This document shows, piece after piece, positions 58,710 to 64,000 of a stretch of DNA of 64,000 nt. Both the position numbers and the translations under genes were made by a program. Position 1 is the first letter of the stretch, and every line of letters starts with the position of its first letter. This DNA is from an uncultured Oscillospiraceae bacterium (lineage in GTDB: Bacteria > Bacillota > Clostridia > Oscillospirales > Oscillospiraceae), in assembly GCA_934636655.1 (NCBI GenBank), contig CAKUAS010000003.1, positions 94,206-158,205 of the forward strand. Direction: 5' to 3'. The notes under the pieces are model-generated. The model was not told the DNA's origin. It was given only the letters and a program-made list of their open reading frames with translations, and did no database searches.

Positions 58710-59744
58710 TTAATCAAGCCGCTTTTCAAGCTCCGCGACCAGCGCGCAGGCAGACTCGGCAAGCTCCTTTGCTGTTTCAGTGTCGGCAGCGTTTGCGGCA
58801 ACGCGCACGGCTGTGCTGCTTGCCAGAGGGGAGATGTGCAGCTCGTAATCCTCGCCGCGCAGGGCAAATCCGTCGGAGTAATCGGCGCCGAGATCGAGAA
58901 ACGCGGCGCTTATGCTGTCCATCAGCCGTGCCCGGTCGGCGCAGCGGCAGTCGGAGTACCCCATGCACTCGGACTCGGGGTCGGAGCATTTATCTTCGGC
59001 CGTAAGCTCAAAGCCGCCGGCGAGTTCGAGCCTGAGCTTTCCCGACAGCGCGTCCGCGCAGCACTCATAGTAGCTCTTTGGCGTTCCGATATCGCACCAG
59101 TAGCCGCCGCAGGGTACGCCCAAAAGCTTTTCGCCCTTATCAAGCAGCGCGGGAAACAGATCCTTTGCAAAGTCAAATTCGGTATTTTCGGGCACGAGTT
59201 CCATTGCGCGCGGTGAGACTATATAAATGCCCGTGTTAACGAGATTTGTTACGACGTGCCGCCAGTCGGGCTTTTCGATAAACGAGCGTATGAAGCCCTC
59301 GCGGTCGCACAGCGCAAGGCCGTAGCGCAGCGGCTCAGATTCCGGACACAGGGCGATAGTGACGGCCAGCCGGCGCTTTTGGTGCTCGGCGATGAGTTCG
59401 CTGAGGTCAATGTCGCAGGCTGCGTCGCCGGATATGACGAGAAAATCCTCATCCCCATAAAAATCTGCGCAGTTTTTAACGCCTCCGGCCGTACCGAGAG
59501 CCTCGGTTTCAACGCGGTAAGTTATGCTTACACCGAGTCTTTCGCCGCTGCCGAAATAGTTTTTAATATCGTCAGGGCGGTATTTCAGCGCCGCGCAGAT
59601 GTCCGTTATGCCGTGCCTTTTCAGCAGCAGGATTATATGCTCCATTACCGGTCTGCCGCACAGTGGAACGAGCGGCTTCGGCATATCGCCCGTGACGGGC
59701 TTTAAGCGTTTGCCTTCGCCGCCTGCCATGATGATAGCTTTCAT
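58710..59744 (-). CDS. Sugar nucleotidyltransferase fused to a lone phosphomannomutase C-terminal domain
   Basis: 344 residues. The first 235 are a complete sugar-1-phosphate nucleotidyltransferase with MKAIIMAGGEGKRLKPVTGD and the GTAGGVKNC, VISGDAACD and FIEKP motifs, ending in GGYWCDIGTPKSYYEC. The last 75 (DGFALRGEDYELHISPLASS, then TAVRVAANAADTETAKELAE) match the fourth domain of phosphoglucomutase/phosphomannomutase. The catalytic domains I-III are absent, and the substrate motif RPSGTEP is degraded to SPLASST. It looks like a shortened relative of the bifunctional guanylyltransferase/mutase. Start ATG 59744 after GGAGGG. Confidence 0.82.
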   Translation of the reverse strand: MKAIIMAGGEGKRLKPVTGDMPKPLVPLCGRPVMEHIILLLKRHGITDICAALKYRPDDIKNYFGSGERLGVSITYRVETEALGTAGGVKNCADFYGDEDFLVISGDAACDIDLSELIAEHQKRRLAVTIALCPESEPLRYGLALCDREGFIRSFIEKPDWRHVVTNLVNTGIYIVSPRAMELVPENTEFDFAKDLFPALLDKGEKLLGVPCGGYWCDIGTPKSYYECCADALSGKLRLELAGGFELTAEDKCSDPESECMGYSDCRCADRARLMDSISAAFLDLGADYSDGFALRGEDYELHISPLASSTAVRVAANAADTETAKELAESACALVAELEKRLD

Positions 59745-59804
59745 AATATCGCCCTCCCACAGCTTATTGTTGCCGCCGCAAGCGTATATATTCAAAGAAA
59801 GTTC

Positions 59805-59833
59805 TTGACTTTGACGGGAAAGTGAATTATAAT
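59805..59833 (+). promoter_or_regulatory. tRNA-Ser promoter
   Basis: TTGACT, exactly 17 bases, TATAAT, 35 bases before the mature tRNA. Confidence 0.75.
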
Positions 59834-59867
59834 ACACAAGCTGAACATTTTAATATTGTTTTGTACT

Positions 59868-59961
59868 CGGAGAAGTCGCGTAGTCCGGCCGAGCGCGCAC
59901 GATTGGAAATCGTGTAACACCCATAAGGTGTTCGAGGGTTCAAATCCCTCCTTCTCCGCCA
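59868..59961 (+). tRNA. tRNA-Ser (anticodon GGA)
   Basis: A 94-base class II tRNA including the encoded CCA. The acceptor stem is CGGAGAA/TTCTCCG. The anticodon arm CACGA-TTGGAAA-TCGTG gives anticodon GGA (reads UCC/UCU). A long variable arm, AACACC..GGTGTT, is typical of serine, and the T arm is GAGGG-TTCAAAT-CCCTC. It has its own promoter and terminator. Confidence 0.96.
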
Positions 59962-60001
59962 AAATATAAGCCCCCATCTTTTGATGGGGGCTTATATTTT
60001 G
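59961..60001 (+). terminator. Terminator after tRNA-Ser
   Basis: AAAATATAAGCCCCCATC, TTTT loop, GATGGGGGCTTATATTTT, starting at the last base of the tRNA. Confidence 0.9.
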
Positions 60002-60082
60002 TAACGCATGAGGATTTGAAAGGCGGCTCTTGGCAACAGTCCGGGGGACTGTTGCAACCGCCGTGGCTTTTCCGCAGAAAAG

Positions 60083-60103
60083 CAAATCCCTCCTTCTCCG
60101 CCA
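60083..60103 (+). repeat. Exact 21-bp duplicate of the tRNA-Ser 3' end (att-like)
   Basis: CAAATCCCTCCTTCTCCGCC plus A, identical to 59941-59961 (T-arm 3' strand, acceptor strand and CCA), 142 bases downstream. It is followed by its own terminator hairpin. A GGCGG..CAACAGTCC/GGACTGTTG..CCGCC hairpin lies between the copies. Confidence 0.8.
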
Positions 60104-60107
60104 TAAT

Positions 60108-60135
60108 AAAGCCTTTGTCTTTTGACAAGGGCTTT
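60108..60135 (+). terminator. Second terminator-like hairpin behind the duplicated tRNA end
   Basis: AAAGCCTTTGTC, TTTT, GACAAGGGCTTT with one bulge; the loop is the same TTTT as in the true tRNA terminator. Confidence 0.6.
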
Positions 60136-60311
60136 GTTCATTTCGATGGAAACGACCGGTTTCGGGCTCTGCCGTGCGGCAGAGCATTTTTATGCCGAGT
60201 TTGTTGCAATTTTCACAAAAATTTGAGCTCAATTTGTCTATGTTGATGAAAATTGATAATTTTTAAATTAGGGTATTGCTTTCAACTTTGGTCGAAGGTT
60301 TATGGTTTAGC

Positions 60312-60470
60312 TACCTTCGATTGACAAGAGAACACACGCCTGACAGCGTCCCTTTTCGGCGCTTTCCGACTTTTTCTCTTTGGTGGGCCGGCGTATTCGC
60401 AAGGGCTTCAACGCAGCATGGGCACATTTGAGCCTGCCAAAACCGTATGTGCTCTTGTCAATAGAAGGTA
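60312..60470. repeat. Nested palindromic element 4 (short, internally deleted family member)
   Basis: A 159-base element. Its ends pair: TACCTTCGATTGACAAGAGA (60312-60331) with TGTGCTCTTGTCAATAGAAG then GTA (60448-60470). Read in reverse it carries ACGGTTTTGGCAGGCT and CATGCTGCGTTGAAGCCCTT then GCGAATACG, which match element 2 just before and into its core. It then jumps directly to the GGCC/CGCCGAAAAGGG module, so the conserved core is lost. It lies just upstream of the alcohol dehydrogenase gene. The bases 60,136-60,311 before it are AT-rich and show no gene. Confidence 0.7.
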
Positions 60471-60504
60471 ACAAAAGCAAATTAAATTTCAGGAGGCTAA
60501 GAAA

Positions 60505-61698
60505 ATGATCCATAATTGCGAATATCTTTCCCCGACAAGACGTGTTATCGGCTCTGATGCGCTTGACAAGGTCGGCCCGAAGCTCAAAGAGGACGGCGCA
60601 CATAAGGTGCTCATCCACTATGGCGGCGGCGACTATCTCTTCCATGGCCTGCTCGACAGAGTAAAGAAGAGCCTTTCGGACTCCGGCCTTGAATACGTTG
60701 ATTTTCCCGGCGTGAAGCCAAACCCCAGACTCAGCAAAGCGCTCGAGGGGGCGCAGTTTGCAAAGGACAACGGCGTTGACTACATTCTCTCCGTCGGCGG
60801 CTCGGCTGTCGATTCCGCGAAGGCGATAAGCCTCGGTGTGTCCTACGAGGGAGACCTGTGGGATCTGTGGAAAAAGGCGGATACCCTTGTGCCCGGCATT
60901 GTTCTTACACCTGTTGCCGGTGTTGTTGTTTACCCCGCGACCGGCGCCGAAGCCGGTTCCTCATCTGTCATCCTCAATGAGGAGACGCACGAGAAGTTTT
61001 GGGAGTGGGACGAGCGTTTGTTCCCGCGCTTCTGCTTCATGGATCCGCAGTACACCATGACGCTGCCGCGTCATCTGCTGACAAACGGTATCGGCGATAT
61101 AATGTCGCACTTCACGGATAATTACCTCACCGATGACGCACACTTCGGTATCTTTGATAATCTGCTCGAGACCACACTGCATTATCTTCAGGCCGAGCTT
61201 TCGCACATCATTCTTGACCCGGAGCGCGATAATCTCGCAGACTGCACCGAACTTATGGCAGTTGCGAGTATGGGCTGTGACGATTCGATAAACTGGGGCT
61301 TGAACCACGAGAAGGCCTCCCACCAGATAGCTCATCCGATCGGAGGACTCTACGACACCATCCACGGCTCGACCCTGAGCATCATTTATCCTCAGTGGCT
61401 CAGATACATTTACAAGTACAATCCTGCGCGCTTTGCCCGCTGGGCGGAGAAGGTATGGGATGTTGAGCCCAAGGAAGATCCTCTCGAGACCGCTGCTGAG
61501 GGCATCGACCGCCTGACCGATTGGCTCAAATGGCTCGGTCTGCCCGTTAAGTTCTCCGACGCGGGACTGCATCCGACCGATGAAGAGATAGACTTCATGG
61601 CAGAGCGCGCCGCAACGGCCTTCTGCACCGACTTCATCGGCGCAAACCGCAAGCTGTACAAGGAAGACATTGTACAGATCTACAAAGATTCGCTTTAA
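60505..61698 (+). CDS. Iron-containing alcohol dehydrogenase
   Basis: A 397-residue group III dehydrogenase, closest in pattern to the NADPH-dependent butanol dehydrogenase/YqhD branch. The N-terminal nucleotide domain has HYGGGDYLFHGLLDRV and SVGGSAVDSAKAISLG. The metal ligands are an Asp and a His in GIGDIMSHFTDNY and two histidines in SHQIAHPIGGLYDTIHGSTLS. It reduces aldehydes to alcohols during fermentation or detoxification. AGGAGG precedes the ATG. Monocistronic. Confidence 0.92.
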   Translation: MIHNCEYLSPTRRVIGSDALDKVGPKLKEDGAHKVLIHYGGGDYLFHGLLDRVKKSLSDSGLEYVDFPGVKPNPRLSKALEGAQFAKDNGVDYILSVGGSAVDSAKAISLGVSYEGDLWDLWKKADTLVPGIVLTPVAGVVVYPATGAEAGSSSVILNEETHEKFWEWDERLFPRFCFMDPQYTMTLPRHLLTNGIGDIMSHFTDNYLTDDAHFGIFDNLLETTLHYLQAELSHIILDPERDNLADCTELMAVASMGCDDSINWGLNHEKASHQIAHPIGGLYDTIHGSTLSIIYPQWLRYIYKYNPARFARWAEKVWDVEPKEDPLETAAEGIDRLTDWLKWLGLPVKFSDAGLHPTDEEIDFMAERAATAFCTDFIGANRKLYKEDIVQIYKDSL

Positions 61699-61734
61699 TT
61701 CTCCTCCCCCTTCCTTCTTTATGTCGGGCTTTCC

Positions 61735-61772
61735 AAAAAAGCTCCCGGTGCCGTATAAGCGGCTCCGGGAGC
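61735..61772 (-). terminator. Minus-strand terminator for the TetR/LiaF-like operon
   Basis: On the minus strand GCTCCCGG with nested GCCG..CGGC and CCGGGAGC, followed by six T; 15 bases past the last stop of the operon. Confidence 0.75.
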
Positions 61773-61786
61773 GGAGAGTTCCAAGT

Positions 61787-62191
61787 TTATTTGCCGGCGG
61801 CTGCATTCGCTTCGCGCGCTTCCAGCCCGCTGACATAGGTCGGGTGAAATCTGCCGATGCGCTGCAGGGTTTCCTGCACTACAGGCGGCATCTGATCACG
61901 GGGGATGTTAACAACGTCATCTAATGACCCGATATCTATCGCTGCGTCATAGACCCAGCATTTGAATTCCATGAACGACTGTGCGGCCTTGAGAGCATCT
62001 ATCTGCTTGTTTATTCTGCGCAGGCTTTCATCGACTATCTCGCGTCGTTCACGCAGGGTGGAGTCGCCCTGGATGTAATAGCGTATATATCGCTGCATGC
62101 TGTCGAAAAATATAGGGTCCTTGGCATTTTCCGCGTGATAGGCTCTGCCGAACGCGGACATCAGCGCTGTTATGCTTGCTTTCTGCTCCAT
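61787..62191 (-). pseudogene. Chimeric gene: methyltransferase N-terminus joined to MerR-family C-terminus
   Basis: 134 codons, open throughout, with a good GGAGAG ribosome binding site. Residues 1-30 (MEQKASITALMSAFGRAYHA, then NAKDPIFFDS) look like the start of a leucine-carboxyl-methyltransferase-type SAM enzyme. From residue 33 (QRYIRYYIQGDSTLRERREI, then LKAAQSFMEFKCWVYD) it matches the effector-side helix of MerR regulators, whose DNA-binding domain is missing. The most economical reading is a deletion that fused two former neighbours in frame near 62,095. It may still make a small helical protein. It is co-transcribed behind the LiaF-like gene. Confidence 0.6.
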
Positions 62192-62203
62192 ATGTGCTCT
62201 CCT

Positions 62204-62878
62204 TTATTTAATATCTATGCCGCCGAATGCGCAGATATCGTTTATGTACAGCGTGTGTTCGCCGCTGCGGCTTGTGCCGGTTTTGTCGTCAACGCCGCCG
62301 AATATCGCAGTCGAGCGGACCTTGATCTTTAGACCTTCGGGAACGTATATCGTTATTCCGCCGAAAACCGCCTTTGCATTTATCACGCAGTCGCCGTTTA
62401 TGATCGCGCGCCGAAGGTCGCACTCGACCGCACCGAATATGGCGTTGAGATCCGTGCCATTAAACTCTTCTCCGGAAAAATCAAGCTTCGCACTCGAGAA
62501 TATACCGCTGCCGCTTCCGGATACCCAGCCCTCCGTATCACCGCTGTGGCTGTGCCCACTGCCGGGGCGGACAGCACCGATTATGAGTCGTATGCCGATT
62601 ATCACGATTATTGCGGGCACGAGCAGCTTCCACAGCAGCGAAAAATCCAGCACCTTCTGATAGCACAGCAGCGGTATAACGCCGATGCACAGGAATATTA
62701 TGCTGCATGTTTTGTCTCGCTCGGTGAAGAGCCCGATAAGGCTCGGAATGATGAAAAACAGAGTCCACCAGCCGTCAAAAAATATGTTTATGTTCGTAAT
62801 GCCGAGCGCGTTGAGTGCAAGGATAACGCCTATCGCGACGAGGGCTATGCCCCAAAGAATCCCGCTTGTCTTTTTCAT
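62204..62878 (-). CDS. LiaF-like membrane protein (cell-envelope stress family)
   Basis: 224 residues. The N-terminal half has four membrane segments in two hairpins (LWGIALVAIGVILALNALGI; WWTLFFIIPSLIGLF), as in the LiaF transmembrane domain. The soluble C-terminal domain is a beta-helix-like LiaF/DUF2154 domain with repeats NAIFGAVECDLRRA, AVFGGITIYVPEGLKI and AIFGGVDDKTG. LiaF homologues sense or damp envelope stress signalling, but no liaRS pair is present here. Overlaps the TetR gene by four bases. Confidence 0.85.
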   Translation of the reverse strand: MKKTSGILWGIALVAIGVILALNALGITNINIFFDGWWTLFFIIPSLIGLFTERDKTCSIIFLCIGVIPLLCYQKVLDFSLLWKLLVPAIIVIIGIRLIIGAVRPGSGHSHSGDTEGWVSGSGSGIFSSAKLDFSGEEFNGTDLNAIFGAVECDLRRAIINGDCVINAKAVFGGITIYVPEGLKIKVRSTAIFGGVDDKTGTSRSGEHTLYINDICAFGGIDIK

Positions 62879-63468
62879 GTTGTCTCTCCCTTAAAGTCTT
62901 TATTTTTCGGCTCGCCGTAAACGGCTGTGAGTGCCTTGAATTCGCGCTGCAAGGCGGCAATGAGCTCGTTGTCATCCAGACTGATGCTGCCGGTGTTCAG
63001 CAGTATTGCAATGCCGTATGAGTAGTATATCATGTCCTCGTGGAAACGCCGCGCTACTTCCTCGGTGTAGCCGAAATCCTCCGAGATAGTGCGTATGATA
63101 TCGGGCAGATGAATGTCGCTCATTTGGTAGCCCGCTTGACCGCCGGAGAGGTACAGCCAGCGGAAAAGTTCCTTTTCCTGTTCGGCAAAGCGGATAAAGC
63201 CTATGCCGTAGTCGAGGTAGCGTATGTGCGAAGTGCGGCTTTCGCGTATCGAGGCGAGGATCTTCTCCGTGTGCGCATCCATTGCGTGCTGCGTGAGCTC
63301 CGACTTTAGCTCATCCATGCTCTGAAAGCTCAGGTAAATAGGTTGCGTCGAGCAGCCGAGCTTTTTAGCGACGCTGCGTGCGTTGACGGAGCCAAAGCCT
63401 CCGTCGCACATTACCTCAAATGCCGCGTTTACGATATCCTCCTTTGTGACCTTTTTGTTTGCCGGCAT
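62875..63468 (-). CDS. TetR/AcrR-family transcriptional regulator
   Basis: 197 residues. The N-terminal HTH reads KEDIVNAAFEVMCDGGFGSV, then ARSVAKKLGCSTQPIYLSF. The remainder is the variable helical ligand domain. It is the first gene of an operon with the LiaF-like protein and the chimeric gene, and a palindrome upstream suggests autorepression. The ligand is unknown; an envelope-active compound would suit the neighbour. Confidence 0.88.
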   Translation of the reverse strand: MPANKKVTKEDIVNAAFEVMCDGGFGSVNARSVAKKLGCSTQPIYLSFQSMDELKSELTQHAMDAHTEKILASIRESRTSHIRYLDYGIGFIRFAEQEKELFRWLYLSGGQAGYQMSDIHLPDIIRTISEDFGYTEEVARRFHEDMIYYSYGIAILLNTGSISLDDNELIAALQREFKALTAVYGEPKNKDFKGETT

Positions 63469-63493
63469 ATCGTACCCTCCAATAATAACTATA

Positions 63494-63507
63494 TGTTATT
63501 GATAACA
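63494..63507. promoter_or_regulatory. Probable TetR operator
   Basis: TGTTATTGATAACA, two perfect 6-base half-sites 25 bases upstream of the tetR start, with a related half-site GCGTTATCAATT 19 bases further on. Confidence 0.55.
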
Positions 63508-63579
63508 TGGCGTTATTATATATCTGCGTTATCAATTTGTCAAGCAACACTTTGGCATAATCGCGCTTGTACTTTGTGC

Positions 63580-63608
63580 TTGCGGATGTTGCAATATCTT
63601 GTTAAAAT
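63580..63608 (+). promoter_or_regulatory. Sigma-A promoter at the right end
   Basis: TTGCGG, 17 bases, TAAAAT; it faces a 24-codon frame at 63639. Confidence 0.55.
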
Positions 63609-63638
63609 GTGCTGAAAATAAAAAGGAGAGTTTCCTTT

Positions 63639-63713
63639 ATGAAATTAGGTATCGTCGAAAGCGAGCCTGTTTCTATAAGTCTCCGCAAACGCACAAATGC
63701 CGATAAAGCTTGA
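63639..63713 (+). CDS. Possible 24-aa peptide or truncated gene start
   Basis: ATG after AAAAGGAGAG begins MKLGIVESEPVSISLRKRTN and stops after 24 codons. It has both a promoter and a very good ribosome binding site, which is unusual for a chance frame. It may be a leader peptide or the stump of a broken gene; the following 140 bases show no continuation in any frame. Confidence 0.35.
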   Translation: MKLGIVESEPVSISLRKRTNADKA

Positions 63714-63860
63714 TATGACAGGTATTTTCGGATGAAGTCAAAACATAAAAGTTCCTATTTCCCTACGCATTCCCACGCAGAAATGGCGTAAAAATGGCGT
63801 AGAGGAACCGGCGATACGCAGTTGCGAAAATTGCCTGCTGCAACATTACTAAGAATATTC

Positions 63861-63895
63861 AAGCTGCCCTGCGCACAAGCAGGGCAGCTTTTTTA
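63861..63895 (+). terminator. Terminator
   Basis: AAGCTGCCCTGC, six-base loop, GCAGGGCAGCTTTTTTA. Confidence 0.88.
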
Positions 63896-63992
63896 TCCGC
63901 AGGTGAATTATACTATCAAGTGTAACAGTAAAAAAGGAAAGAAGTTCATACGAATCTTTGGTAGAATGTAATTACCACAAAAACAAAAAACC

Positions 63993-64000
63993 AAAAGGAG
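63993..64000 (+). promoter_or_regulatory. Ribosome binding site of the next gene (cut by the window edge)
   Basis: The window ends in AAAAGGAG after an AT-rich, A-run leader, so a coding region should start within about ten bases beyond the edge. Confidence 0.45.

Noticed and set aside
59792..60232. Minus-strand frame reading through the tRNA-Ser region (..EKEGFEPSNTLWVLHDF..)
   Set aside because: It is the antisense translation of the tRNA and its terminator, a well-known false protein.
63770..63805. ATGGCGTA tandem motif considered as an integrase gene remnant
   Set aside because: All three frames stop within a few dozen codons and none gives a recognisable recombinase motif.
1..64000. 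Searched for CRISPR arrays, transposases, phage modules and restriction systems
   Set aside because: No regularly spaced direct repeats and no gene with such motifs were found; the repeats present are palindromic and dispersed.

Overview
The window looks like chromosomal DNA of a strictly anaerobic Gram-positive bacterium of the Bacillota (class Clostridia, most likely an Oscillospiraceae/Ruminococcaceae-type gut organism). The grounds are a GC-rich genome (by eye in the fifties percent) with frequent ATA isoleucine codons, SD-led genes packed in short operons, a bifunctional Rel protein, DnaD/DnaI primosome genes, an S-layer-homology surface protein, a DegV protein, a clostridial multidomain flavodiiron protein and an iron-containing alcohol dehydrogenase. 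The genus assignment is inference. There is no plasmid or phage module, CRISPR array or transposase gene.

Layout. 1-4970: stress and translation-quality operon (recJ 3' end, rel, dtd, MBL hydrolase, small exporter). 5.0-9.3 kb: a large secreted M14 carboxypeptidase with three SLH domains. 9.3-11.4 kb (minus): GH13 alpha-glucosidase plus flavin-binding protein. 11.5-13.4 kb: ECF S component with coaX. 13.4-17.6 kb: UPF0597 desulfidase-like protein, CDP-alcohol phosphatidyltransferase, and a flavodiiron/flavin reductase/double-rubredoxin protein divergent from a Crp/Fnr regulator. 18.3-25.8 kb: DegV, sugar nucleotidyltransferase, M29 aminopeptidase and a membrane-anchored leucine-rich-repeat protein. 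25.9-30.8 kb: hpf, prmA, rsmE, small proteins, a probable small RNA and dispersed short palindromic repeats. 30.8-33.7 kb (minus): DUF2804, DnaI-like and DnaD. 33.9-40.5 kb: U32, maf, mreC, mreD, PBP2 and a methylglyoxal-synthase-like protein. 40.6-45.3 kb: hisS, aspS, yifB. 45.4-48.9 kb: an uncharacterised AMP-ligase/ACP/two-unknowns operon. 49.8-52.2 kb: thiI, cinA. 52-59.7 kb: EamA transporter, Na/Pi cotransporter, YkvA, AraC/GyrI regulator, cupin, zinc peptidase, LUD protein and a nucleotidyltransferase. 59.8-60.1 kb: tRNA-Ser(GGA) with a duplicated 3' end. 60.5-64 kb: Fe-alcohol dehydrogenase, then a minus operon of TetR, LiaF-like protein and a chimeric gene.

The most unusual feature is a family of four dispersed, non-coding, nested-palindromic elements (5207-5483, 11610-11911, 53187-53489, 60312-60470). 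They share internal sequence, but each has its own private pair of self-complementary ends. Two (5207-5483, 11610-11911) sit between a good sigma-A promoter and a start codon, and a third (60312-60470) lies just upstream of a start codon. A fifth palindromic element of similar size (49434-49707) has unrelated sequence and also follows a promoter. Other points worth a second look are a methylglyoxal synthase homologue lacking catalytic residues, a MerR/methyltransferase chimera, a nucleotidyltransferase carrying only the last domain of phosphomannomutase, and the AMP-ligase/ACP operon. All calls come from reading the sequence; no database search was possible.
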